DNA of 46,684 nt, taken from contig CAMCHO010000013.1 of NCBI GenBank assembly GCA_945874455.1, positions 1 to 46,684 on the forward strand, read 5' to 3'. The notes beneath the pieces are model-generated. The model had not been told where the DNA came from, searched no databases, and saw nothing but the letters and a program-made list of their open reading frames with translations. The position numbers and the translations under genes were made by a program. Source of the stretch: Opitutus sp. GAS368 (GTDB taxonomy: Bacteria > Verrucomicrobiota > Verrucomicrobiia > Opitutales > Opitutaceae). Shown here one piece after another: positions 1 through 7,635 of this stretch (the stretch's first letter is position 1; every line of letters starts with the position of its first letter).

Positions 1-127
1 CATGCCGCGTTTTTCCGTCGCGCAGCGGCACGTCGGCAAACGACGGCCCCAGCGTTCGCCTTGACAGGGAACCACGTCGTCGTTTGGCCACACGCACTTC
101 GTTCGAACCCAACCCCATCACTCGTCC

Positions 128-1657
128 ATGATTCTACGCCGTCTCGTTAGTTGTTTCGCCCTCGCCCTGCTCGCCAACGCCTCGGCCGCCGATCCCACCC
201 CGCGCCGCCCCAACATCCTCTGGCTCGCCGGCGAAAATCTCGCGCACGACCTCGGTTGCTACGGCGCGAAGCACGTGCGCACGCCTCGCCTCGACCGGCT
301 CGCGGCCGAAGGCGTGCGTTACACCAACGTCATCGCGACCAATCCCACCTGCGCACCCAGCCGCTCCGCGTTCTTCACCGGCATGTATCAGACGAGCACT
401 GACACACACCCCATGCGCTCGCATCGCACCGACGCTTACCGACTGCCCGACGGCGTGCGTCCCATCACCCACCGCCTCCGCGACGCCGGGTATTTCACCG
501 CCAACCTCAAGACGCTCGATGGAAAAGAAATCGGCACCGGCAAACTCGATCTAAACTTCGTCAACGAGGGCCCCATCTACCACGAGCACTCCAGCGACTG
601 GTCCGCGCTGCCGAAGGACCGCCCGTTCTTCGCCGTCGTCAACGCCATGGAGTCTGAGTACGACATCTACGACCGCCAGACGTGGAAACACGCGCGCGCC
701 GAGTGGGTCGGCGAGCGGGAGCACGAGAAGATCGCCACCCCCGCCAACGTCACGCCGCCACCCTATTACCCCGACCACCCCGTCGTGCGCGAGGAATGGG
801 CGCGCTACCTCAATTCTGTTTCGGGCATGGACAAACGCTTCGGCGTCGTCCTCGAAAAACTCCGCGCCGAGGGCCGCGAGGACGACACCGTGATCATCTT
901 CTTCGGCGACAACGGCCGCCTCGAGCCCCGCGGGATCCACTGGTGTTACGACAGCGGCCTGCGCGTGCCGCTCATCATCCGCTGGCCGAAAAATTTTCCC
1001 GCTCCCGCCCGCTACGCGCCCGGCACCGTCAACGCTGAGCTGGTCAGCCTCCTCGACCTCACCGCCACCACGCTCGCCGCCGCGAACGTCCCGCGCCCGC
1101 TCTTGATGCAGAGCCACAGCCTCATCGGCGAGCGGACCACTCCGCCGCGCAGCTACGCGTTTGCCGCACGCGACCGTATCGACGAAACCGAGCAGCGTAT
1201 CCGCTCCGTGCACGACCCGCGCTTCCACTACATCCGCACGCTCAGCACCGGCCCGACCTTCGCCTCGCTCAACCGCTACAAGGAAAAATGTTTCCCGATC
1301 TATCCGCTCATGCGCCAGCTCTTGGCCGAGGGAAAACTCACCGGCGCGCCCTTGGAGCTCATGCAACGCACCGGCCCGGGCGAAGAGCTCTACGACCTCC
1401 GCTCCGACCCCCACGAAATCAAGAACCTCGCCGCGTCCACTCAGCCCGAGCATCGCGAAGCGCTCATCCGCCTGCGCGCCGCCCTCGACACGTGGATGGC
1501 CGAAACCGGCGATCGCGGGCACATCCCCGAGCCCCGCGCAATCGTCGCGCCCTTCGCCAAAGAAATGCACGACTGGTTCGGCACCCCCGCCTGGGCGCAG
1601 GCGCAGTCGGGCGCGGCCCCGGCCCCGGCTGCCGCTCCCGCACCCACGCGGCGCTGA
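128..1657 (+). CDS. S1-family sulfatase, heparan N-sulfatase-like
   Basis: A 509-residue exported sulfatase that should hydrolyse sulfate esters or sulfamates on a glycan in the periplasm. A signal peptide (about residues 1-21, ending ASA-AD) is followed by the alkaline-phosphatase-fold core. The formylglycine motif C-A-P-S-R begins at Cys75, and a downstream G-D-N-G supplies metal ligands. The usual first-strand Asp-Asp metal pair reads Glu36-Asn37 (A-G-E-N-L), close to the E-D seen in heparan N-sulfatase-like members. The C-terminal half has the E-L-Y-D-L-x-x-D-P-x-E motif common to these enzymes. The tail is Ala/Pro-rich and probably disordered. It stands alone upstream of a toxin-antitoxin pair. 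Family assignment is firm; substrate is unknown. Confidence 0.93.
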   Translation: MILRRLVSCFALALLANASAADPTPRRPNILWLAGENLAHDLGCYGAKHVRTPRLDRLAAEGVRYTNVIATNPTCAPSRSAFFTGMYQTSTDTHPMRSHRTDAYRLPDGVRPITHRLRDAGYFTANLKTLDGKEIGTGKLDLNFVNEGPIYHEHSSDWSALPKDRPFFAVVNAMESEYDIYDRQTWKHARAEWVGEREHEKIATPANVTPPPYYPDHPVVREEWARYLNSVSGMDKRFGVVLEKLRAEGREDDTVIIFFGDNGRLEPRGIHWCYDSGLRVPLIIRWPKNFPAPARYAPGTVNAELVSLLDLTATTLAAANVPRPLLMQSHSLIGERTTPPRSYAFAARDRIDETEQRIRSVHDPRFHYIRTLSTGPTFASLNRYKEKCFPIYPLMRQLLAEGKLTGAPLELMQRTGPGEELYDLRSDPHEIKNLAASTQPEHREALIRLRAALDTWMAETGDRGHIPEPRAIVAPFAKEMHDWFGTPAWAQAQSGAAPAPAAAPAPTRR

Positions 1658-1748
1658 GCGTATCCGCGTTCCCCGTCCGACGCCTTGCTCCCGCCGTGAT
1701 CTTTGGCGGCCCTGCCCGCACCGGCCTCACGGCTTGACGCGATTTTTT

Positions 1749-1769
1749 TGTCTAACACGATGTTAGACA
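1749..1769. promoter_or_regulatory. Palindromic operator candidate at antitoxin start
   Basis: A perfect inverted repeat with 9-bp arms TGTCTAACA and TGTTAGACA around a CGA spacer. Its last base is the A of the antitoxin ATG at 1769. Antitoxins of Phd/VapB type commonly bind palindromes at their own promoter, so autoregulation is the natural reading. The binding role is inferred; the symmetry is directly visible. Confidence 0.55.
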
Positions 1770-2032
1770 TGAAGAGCGCCAGCATCCGCACCGTGCAGCA
1801 TCAACTCGCCGCGATGATCGCCGAGGTCGAAACGCGCGGCGAAATTGTGATCACGCGGCATGGTCGTCCGGTGGCCCGGCTGTCTCCGGTTGCCCCGGAC
1901 AACGGCTCGCCCGCAGCGGCTGGTTCTCCCGCCGCCATCCGCAGCTATTGGCGCCGCCGTCCGCTCCCGCCCGCCGTGCAATCGACCGTCACGCACGCCG
2001 AACTCGTCGCTGACAGTCGCGGTCCGGTATGA
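1769..2032 (+). CDS. Phd/YefM-type antitoxin
   Basis: An 87-residue antitoxin whose N-terminal half has the Phd/YefM pattern: S-I-R-T-V-Q-H-Q-L near the start, then E-I-V-I-T-R-H-G-R-P-V-A-R-L at about residues 25-38. This half should bind DNA as a dimer. The Pro/Ala-rich C-terminal half should wrap and neutralise the toxin. The start at 1769 gives the normal family N-terminus; an in-frame ATG at 1760 and longer forms add no conserved residues. Its stop overlaps the toxin start as ATGA, typical of a translationally coupled toxin-antitoxin operon. A perfect palindrome covers the start codon and may be the autoregulatory operator. Confidence 0.85.
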   Translation: MKSASIRTVQHQLAAMIAEVETRGEIVITRHGRPVARLSPVAPDNGSPAAAGSPAAIRSYWRRRPLPPAVQSTVTHAELVADSRGPV

Positions 2033-2466
2033 ATGCGACGGCCTACGCCGACACCAACCTGCTGGCTTCGCTCTACCTGGCCGATGCCAATACCCCGGCG
2101 GCGCTGGCGGCCGTCTCCGCCGCCGGCGCGCCGCTCCTGTTGACCTCGTGGCAGCAGTTCGAATTGGAAAACGCATTCCAACTTCGCCTGTTTCGCCGCG
2201 AATCCACCCGCGCCGACCTTGCCAGTGCCGAGGCCCATCTTATCCAGGATATTTCTGCCGGCATGGTCGCCGTCGTTGCTCTGCCCGTGGCGTCCGTCCT
2301 GCCGATCGCCCGTCAGCTGACCGCGCGCCATACGGCCCTCGTCGGCACCCGGGCCTTCGACATTTTCCACGTCGCCGCCGCGCTTCAGCTCAAGGCGACT
2401 CGCTTTCTCACGTTGGACACGCGCCCGCGCGCTCTCGCCCGCGCCGCCGGCTTGCGAACCACGTAG
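2029..2466 (+). CDS. PIN-domain toxin (VapC-like ribonuclease)
   Basis: A 145-residue PIN-domain protein, the expected size for a VapC-type endoribonuclease toxin. Acidic metal ligands are visible as Asp8 (Y-A-D-T-N), Glu45 or Glu47 (T-S-W-Q-Q-F-E-L-E-N), Asp111 (F-D-I-F-H-V-A-A-A) and Asp130 (F-L-T-L-D-T-R). Family members cleave tRNA or other RNA when freed from the antitoxin. The gene starts inside the antitoxin stop (ATGA). All catalytic positions look intact, so the toxin is probably active. Its RNA target cannot be predicted from sequence. Confidence 0.87.
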   Translation: MNATAYADTNLLASLYLADANTPAALAAVSAAGAPLLLTSWQQFELENAFQLRLFRRESTRADLASAEAHLIQDISAGMVAVVALPVASVLPIARQLTARHTALVGTRAFDIFHVAAALQLKATRFLTLDTRPRALARAAGLRTT

Positions 2467-2530
2467 TTCGACCCGCGCCACCACTCAACCACAGGTCCCT
2501 TTACCCATCCTCCAAGCGCTGCTCCTCCCC

Positions 2531-3673
2531 ATGTCCGCCTTCTCCGATCCTCTCCGCGATGCCCGCGAAAAATCCGGTGTCCTCAAATGCCCGTTCCACG
2601 GCGAAGACATCACCATGATCCTCCGCCACGGAGACGTGCGCCAGGCCGCGAAGGATTGGCAGACCTTCAGCTCCGATGCGCCTTTCCGCGTGCCGATTCC
2701 TTCCGAGGAGAAAGTGCGCTCCATGCGCCAGCTGCCCATCGAAACCAATCCGCCCGAGCACGGCGACTACCGCGCCATCGTCGAACCGTTCTTCGCTCGC
2801 GCCAAAGACACCGCCGTCATCGCCCAGGTCGAGGCCCTGATCGACGGCCTGCTCACCTCCGTCCTCGCCCGCGACTCCGTCGAAATCGTCAACGAGTTCG
2901 CCCTACCCGTGCAGTCCCGCGCTCTGACCTATCTGCTCAACGTGCCCGCCTCCGAGGGCGAAATCTGGATCGGCTGGGGAATCCATGTGTTCAAGGTCAC
3001 CGGCGGTGAATTCAAAACCGGCAACGTCCTCGAAGATTATCTCCACCGGAAATTCGACGAGGCCCAGGCCAATCCCGGCGCAGATTTTTTCAGCGCGCTC
3101 ACCCAAGCCACCTATCGCGACCGCAGCCTCACCCGCGAGGAAATGATGGGCTTCGCCAACCTCGCCTTCGCTGGTGGTCGCGACACGATCATCCACACGA
3201 TCTCCTGCGCCCTCGGCCATCTCGCCGAACATCCCGAGGCCCTCGAGTATCTCCGCGCCGACCCCAAGCGCATCACGCTCGCGAGCGAGGAATTTTTCCG
3301 CGTGTTCATGCCGCTCAATCATATCGGCCGCGTGTGTCCCGCCGACACCGACGTCCACGGCGTCCCCGTCAAAGCCGGCGAACGCATCTCGCTCGCGTGG
3401 GCCTCTGCCAATTTCGACGCCACCATCTTCCCTGCGCCCCACGAAGTGCGCCTTGATCGAAAACCCAATCCCCACCTCTCCTTCGGTTTCGGCACCCACC
3501 TCTGCCTCGGCGCCCCGCACGCCCGTCTCATCCTCCGCACCCTCCTTCGCCTCTGCTGCGAACGCGTAAAAGCCATCACGATCCTCCAAGCGACCCAGCA
3601 CGTCGAACGCGAAGCCACCTTCGACCGCACGCTCGGCTATGACGCGCTGACCTTAAAGCTCACCGCCGTCTAA
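2531..3673 (+). CDS. Cytochrome P450
   Basis: A 380-residue soluble bacterial P450 (no signal peptide or membrane anchor). The I-helix oxygen-activation motif is A-G-G-R-D-T at residues 214-219. The ExxR pair is Glu254/Arg257. The haem loop F-G-F-G-T-H-L-C-L-G carries the ligand Cys325. It needs electrons from a ferredoxin and reductase, but neither is encoded nearby. P450s of the CYP236A type oxidatively demethylate 6-O-methyl-galactose in marine polysaccharide users. A similar role in this sulfatase-rich setting is possible but is inference only. The gene is flanked by the toxin operon and a palindromic site, apparently as a single-gene unit. Confidence 0.93.
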   Translation: MSAFSDPLRDAREKSGVLKCPFHGEDITMILRHGDVRQAAKDWQTFSSDAPFRVPIPSEEKVRSMRQLPIETNPPEHGDYRAIVEPFFARAKDTAVIAQVEALIDGLLTSVLARDSVEIVNEFALPVQSRALTYLLNVPASEGEIWIGWGIHVFKVTGGEFKTGNVLEDYLHRKFDEAQANPGADFFSALTQATYRDRSLTREEMMGFANLAFAGGRDTIIHTISCALGHLAEHPEALEYLRADPKRITLASEEFFRVFMPLNHIGRVCPADTDVHGVPVKAGERISLAWASANFDATIFPAPHEVRLDRKPNPHLSFGFGTHLCLGAPHARLILRTLLRLCCERVKAITILQATQHVEREATFDRTLGYDALTLKLTAV

Positions 3674-3725
3674 TCTCCGCCAACGCGGGATCACGCGCCC
3701 CCATCTCTCGAAAAGCTCTAAGAAA

Positions 3726-3748
3726 AGTGTCACGTATTACGTGACACT
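3726..3748. promoter_or_regulatory. Perfect 10-bp-arm palindrome, probable operator
   Basis: Inverted repeat AGTGTCACGT, spacer ATT, ACGTGACACT. It lies about 140 bp upstream of the sulfatase start at 3890 and 53 bp after the P450 stop. No T-run follows, so a terminator is unlikely. An A/T-rich tract with a TAAATA box (3780-3785) sits just downstream, compatible with a promoter. A dimeric repressor site controlling the sulfatase is the best reading. No regulator gene is nearby. Confidence 0.5.
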
Positions 3749-3889
3749 CCCTCTCAAAATGAGCGTTTTTTTGGCAGAATAAATACCGGCGCGATCTTTC
3801 CTCGATCGGGACTTCCCCGCTTGCCGCTTGAAAACACTGCGCCCCTCCTTCGTCATTTTCCCGTCCCGTCAACCACCTCCCCCCGCCCC

Positions 3890-5239
3890 ATGAAACCTCG
3901 CTGCCTCCTCCGCCTCGCCTTCGTCTGCGCGTTGCTCACCCCGTTCCTGTCGTCGAACGCGGCGCAACCGAACATCGTCATTTTCTACGCCGACGATCTC
4001 GGCTGGGGAGAACTCGGCTGCCAAGGCTACACCAAAGACATCCCCACGCCCCACATCGATGCTCTCGCAAAAAACGGCCTCCGCTTCACCAACGGCTACG
4101 TCGCCGCGACCTATTGCAGCCCGTCGCGCGCCGGCCTCATGACGGGCCGTTATCCGACGCGCTTCGGCCACGAATTCAACACCGTCGCCAACACGGTCGG
4201 CCTCCGCAGCGATCAGACCACGATCGCGACGCGACTGAAAACCCTCGGCTACGCCACGATCGCCGTCGGCAAATGGCACCTCGGCAATCAACCGGAAAAC
4301 CTCCCCACTAAGCGCGGCTTCGATGAATTCTACGGCACGCTCAACAACACGCCGTTCTTCCACCCGACCAACTTCATCGATTCGCGCATTTCCAACGAAG
4401 TGCAAACCGTGACCGATCCCAATTTCTACACCACCGACGCCTATGCCGACCGTTCGATCGACTGGATCGAGAAAAATAAAACCAAGCCGTGGTTCCTCTA
4501 CCTGCCGTTCAACGCCCAGCACGCACCGCTGCAGGCTCCCAAAAAATATCTGGAGCGCTTTCCAAAAATCACTGACGAAAAACGCCAGCTGTTCGCCGCC
4601 ATGATGGCCAGCATGGACGACGCCATCGGCCGCGTGGTCGGAAAAATCCGCGCCCTTGGCCAGGAGGAGAACACCCTCATCTTCTTCATCGCCGACAACG
4701 GCGGCCCCACCGCGAGCACGACTTCGCACAACGGCCCCCTCCGTGGTTTCAAGATGACCACCTTCGAAGGCGGCCCGCGCGTCCCCTACATCGCCCAGTG
4801 GAAAGGCAAAATCCCCGCCGGAAAAACCTACGACCTCCCGGTCATGAATCTCGATGTACTGCCCACCGCCATCATCGCCGCCGGCGGCAAGACCGATTCG
4901 TCCTGGCAACTCGATGGAGTCGACCTGATGCCCTACCTCACGGGCAAACTAACCTCGCGCCCCCATCAAACGCTCTACTGGCGCTACGGCCCGCAATGGG
5001 CCATCCGCCACGGCGACCTGAAACTCGTCGTCTCCAAAGGCGGCAGCGGCCAACCGGAACTCTACGACCTCGCCACCGACATCGGTGAATCCAAGGACCT
5101 CGCGTCCGCCCAGCCCGCGAAAGTGAAAGAACTCCAAGCCCTCTGGGATAAATGGAGCGCCGAGCAAGCCCCCGCCAGCACCCCCGACGCCAGCGGCGGA
5201 GGCGCCACGAAAAAGAACAAAAAGAAACAAGGGAAATGA
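3890..5239 (+). CDS. S1-family sulfatase (arylsulfatase-like)
   Basis: A 449-residue exported sulfatase. A signal peptide precedes the core (residues 1 to about 25, S-S-N-A-A-Q-P-N). The metal motif Y-A-D-D-L-G-W-G-E-L-G is followed by formylglycine motif C-S-P-S-R from Cys76, then the catalytic G-K-W-H-L and the D-N-G-G metal loop. The Met at 3890 gives a proper signal peptide; an upstream in-frame ATG at 3821 would add an unlikely 23-residue extension. The C-terminus is Lys-rich (K-K-N-K-K-K-Q-G-K), shared in style with the sulfatase at 35956. A palindrome upstream may control it. Substrate unknown. Confidence 0.93.
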   Translation: MKPRCLLRLAFVCALLTPFLSSNAAQPNIVIFYADDLGWGELGCQGYTKDIPTPHIDALAKNGLRFTNGYVAATYCSPSRAGLMTGRYPTRFGHEFNTVANTVGLRSDQTTIATRLKTLGYATIAVGKWHLGNQPENLPTKRGFDEFYGTLNNTPFFHPTNFIDSRISNEVQTVTDPNFYTTDAYADRSIDWIEKNKTKPWFLYLPFNAQHAPLQAPKKYLERFPKITDEKRQLFAAMMASMDDAIGRVVGKIRALGQEENTLIFFIADNGGPTASTTSHNGPLRGFKMTTFEGGPRVPYIAQWKGKIPAGKTYDLPVMNLDVLPTAIIAAGGKTDSSWQLDGVDLMPYLTGKLTSRPHQTLYWRYGPQWAIRHGDLKLVVSKGGSGQPELYDLATDIGESKDLASAQPAKVKELQALWDKWSAEQAPASTPDASGGGATKKNKKKQGK

Positions 5240-5252
5240 GCGGGTCCGCGCC

Positions 5253-5535
5253 ATAAAACGACCGCGCCTTTTTGTCCTGCTATTTTCACTACAGCGGGCG
5301 TTGCGGCGAGCGGCCGCTGCCACGCCCCACTTGGTTTTATTCCTCGCCGACGACCTCGGCTAGGGCGACCGCAGCGAACATCGCCCCCGCTACCAAGATC
5401 GCGATGTGCCTCGGTTAAGGCACCACACCGCCAGCGACGCCGAAGGGCCCGACTGGTCGCGCCGCATCAGCCCCCCACGGCGGCACCGTGCCCGCCGCCG
5501 ACCACGCGAAGCAGACAAAGCAGGCCGGCCATTAA
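5253..5535 (+). pseudogene. Decayed sulfatase relic
   Basis: A relic of a sulfatase gene. From an ATA (5253) where a start codon would be expected, one frame reads a Lys/Arg-then-Leu-rich signal peptide. It continues H-L-V-L-F-L-A-D-D-L-G, stop, G-D: the sulfatase metal motif with a TAG (5361-5363) where Trp or Tyr normally sits. After a short stretch the sequence jumps to a C-terminal sulfatase tail in another frame, H-H-T-A-S-D-A-E-G-P-D-W from about 5421. This matches H-H-A-A-V-E-A-E-G-P-D-W of the intact sulfatase at 35956-37356. About 400 codons, including the formylglycine region, are gone. It ends at TAA 5533-5535. Confidence 0.75.
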
Positions 5536-5620
5536 GCGGTCGCTTCCGCCCGCAACGAAGCCCCGAAGCAGGAGCGTGCTCGCAGGCGATTCACATTCGC
5601 ACCACGCCCTCGCCTCGGGT

Positions 5621-7300
5621 TCACGGCTTCACCGTCAGCTCCAAAATCCGCCCCGGCAGCCACCCCACGCGGCTCCGTAATTCCGTCTGCCGCGTGTATT
5701 CGAGCACATAAAGTTTACCCGGCCCCGCGATATGCACGTCGATCGGACGGCCCAGCGGCGCGAGGACACTCGTCGTGCGCGCCGTCCACCGGCCATCGGC
5801 GCGGCGCTCCAAGCGCAGGTGCAACACATCGAAGCCGTGCTCTTCGCCCTCGGCCGGGCCCGCGAGGAAACTCCCGATCCGTGCGACGAGAAATCCGTTG
5901 CGCACGCTCGCCGGCCAATCCGCTCCGAGCCACGTGAGCCCCGTCGGCGAGGTGTGCGCGTTGAACGTGCTCGTCGGCTTCCCGTCCATGATCCCGGCAG
6001 GCCCGAGGTTCAGAACTGGCAACACGTAGTCCGGATTCGGCGGCGGCGGCGGCACCATCGTGTGCTCATACCAGCGGTGCGCAGCCGGCGCGTCCCCCAT
6101 CTGGTAGGGGAAACCATGATGCCGCGGCGCCTCGCCGGGCTTCGGCGGCACAATGGGATCCATCTCCTCAGGCGCGTGCGCATCCGGTCCGTTCGAAACC
6201 GTAAAGAGGTTGCCCGCTCCGTCCCAGTCAAAGCTGAACGCATTCCGAATTCCGCGCGCGATGATCTCAATTTTCGGCGCCGCCGACTGCGGGTCCAAAC
6301 GCCACATCACACCAGTGGTGTCCACCTCGCCCATTTTCCCGAGATGTGAAAACACGCCGGTCTCACCCGCATCCGTGCGCGAACCGCTGCTCACGTAGAG
6401 CAAACCGTCGCGGCCAAAACGAATGTCCGACACCCCGTGGTTGTAGGGGCCGATCCCCCACGGATAACTCGTCTGCAGCCACGGCTGCGGCGCGATCGGA
6501 TCGCCCTCGGCATCGAAGCCCGTCGTGCGGTAGATCCCGCATTCGTTCAACACCACCGGCTTGGCCACCACCCGCTGGTTGACCGTAATCCACAGCCGTC
6601 CCGTGTCGTCGCACACGAAACCGAGCGTTTTCAAATCGTCCGACTTCAACCCGACATAGTCTTGGGGCCAGATGATCTGCTTCAGATTTCCGCTGACCGG
6701 TTCGAAGCGCCACACGCCGCCGTCGCGCCCGAGAATATAGAATTTACCGCCCTTGCCGTCGCTCGCCAGTCGCACGGCAAAATCTGGCAGCCGCACCAGT
6801 TCCCGCAGCGCGAACCCCTCCGGTGCCGTCGGCAGCGGACGAAAATCCGCCGCCGCCTTCAGGGCCTCGAAGGTCTTGAAGCCCGCCGTCGCGCGCACCG
6901 CCGCGACGTTATCAGCCGTCACGCGGCCGCCGGTGTTGTCCCACGAGTTGACGACATAGGTGAGCACGTCGGCCACCTGCGCGTCATCGAGGATGATCGC
7001 CGGCATCTGTCCGCGAAACACGCGGCCGTTGACCGTGATCTCCTCTCCGAGCCCGGCGACGATCGCCCGGATCGAAGCGGAACGGTTAGCCGCCAACCAA
7101 TCGGATTTCGCGAGGGGCGGATAGATTGTCGTCACGCCATCGCCCGTCGCCCCATGGCAAATCGCGCAATTGGCAGCGAAGAGCGACTGACCCCGCGCCA
7201 TCGCCGCGGCGAGTTCGTCCGTCGACTCCGCCGCGCGGGCCACCGCCGTGCTCATCACAAGGCCGGTCAAACAGAGAGATCGCAGCAGGGGAAAACGCAT
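5621..7300 (-). CDS. Cytochrome c fused to sorbosone/glucose dehydrogenase-like propeller
   Basis: A 559-residue exported protein. A signal peptide (1 to about 24) is followed by a class I cytochrome c domain (about 25-135) with haem motif C45-A-I-C48-H49 and a distal-Met region (G-Q-M-P). A six-bladed propeller of the glucose/sorbosone dehydrogenase (PQQ-type) family follows, with H-G-V-S-D-I-R-F-G and R-G-I-R-N-A-F-S-F-D. Such proteins oxidise sugars and pass electrons to the fused haem. The start at 7300 gives the signal peptide directly. It is transcribed away from a collapsed sigma factor gene. Its first 410 bp plus upstream region recur at 44341-44941. Confidence 0.86.
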   Translation of the reverse strand: MRFPLLRSLCLTGLVMSTAVARAAESTDELAAAMARGQSLFAANCAICHGATGDGVTTIYPPLAKSDWLAANRSASIRAIVAGLGEEITVNGRVFRGQMPAIILDDAQVADVLTYVVNSWDNTGGRVTADNVAAVRATAGFKTFEALKAAADFRPLPTAPEGFALRELVRLPDFAVRLASDGKGGKFYILGRDGGVWRFEPVSGNLKQIIWPQDYVGLKSDDLKTLGFVCDDTGRLWITVNQRVVAKPVVLNECGIYRTTGFDAEGDPIAPQPWLQTSYPWGIGPYNHGVSDIRFGRDGLLYVSSGSRTDAGETGVFSHLGKMGEVDTTGVMWRLDPQSAAPKIEIIARGIRNAFSFDWDGAGNLFTVSNGPDAHAPEEMDPIVPPKPGEAPRHHGFPYQMGDAPAAHRWYEHTMVPPPPPNPDYVLPVLNLGPAGIMDGKPTSTFNAHTSPTGLTWLGADWPASVRNGFLVARIGSFLAGPAEGEEHGFDVLHLRLERRADGRWTARTTSVLAPLGRPIDVHIAGPGKLYVLEYTRQTELRSRVGWLPGRILELTVKP

Positions 7301-7493
7301 GGCGCGAAACGTTACGATCGCACCCGAGCGGGTCAACCCGCGGCACCACCCGCGCCCAATTTCCCACGCGAAATTTCGGGGCTTGCGACCGTCGCCGCGG
7401 CACCAAACGTCCTCCCGTGATTACGCCCCAATCCGACCCGACGCAGTGGTTCACCGTCGAGCTCGCGCCCCACGAGTCCGCCCACCGCGCCTA
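6893..7493. repeat. Left copy of ~600-bp direct duplication
   Basis: This segment aligns without large gaps to 44341-44941 (constant offset near 37,447). Identity estimated by eye is about 90-95 percent in sampled lines. It covers the cytochrome c domain of the reverse gene, the divergent intergenic region and the first codons of an ECF sigma gene. Both copies lie in the same orientation. Here the cytochrome gene is complete and the sigma gene is broken. Confidence 0.9.
7328..7341. promoter_or_regulatory. GCGGGT-CA-ACCCGC palindrome in divergent promoter
   Basis: A 6-bp-arm palindrome in the intergenic space between the cytochrome gene and the sigma relic, conserved exactly at 44775-44788. 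On the reverse strand it contains TTGACC. A TAACGT box (7309-7314) lies 16 bp further on, so it may be the -35 of the cytochrome promoter, or an operator over it. The short distance to the start codon would make the leader nearly absent. Tentative. Confidence 0.35.
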
Positions 7494-7617
7494 CACGCGC
7501 GGGACCATCGAGCATTCGCGCAACCTCCCCTCCGCGCTTGATCCATTAAAGAGCGCCCGCCCCGCCTCCCTCAAACCGCCGCGTGCCCCCGGCACCCAAA
7601 AAAACCGCGCCAAGTAG
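7417..7617 (+). pseudogene. Collapsed ECF sigma factor gene
   Basis: The GTG-started frame begins as a close copy of the intact sigma factor at 44864 (V-I-T-P-Q-S-D-P-T-Q-W-F against M-I-S-P-Q-S-D-Q-T-Q-W-F). An in-frame loss of about 25 codons then removes the region 2 core (D-D-L-V-Q-E-T-Y). It resumes for a few residues (R-G-T-I-E-H-S-R against R-G-P-V-E-H-P-R) and diverges into an unrelated Pro-rich tail ending at TAG. Region 4 is absent, so it cannot work as a sigma factor. The sulfatase gene starts 18 bp later. Confidence 0.78.
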
Positions 7618-7635
7618 CGCCCACCCCCTTCGACG

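Noticed and set aside
61-66. TTGACA as -35 box for the first sulfatase
   Set aside because: No acceptable -10 box at 16-18 bp spacing, and one hexamer match is expected by chance.
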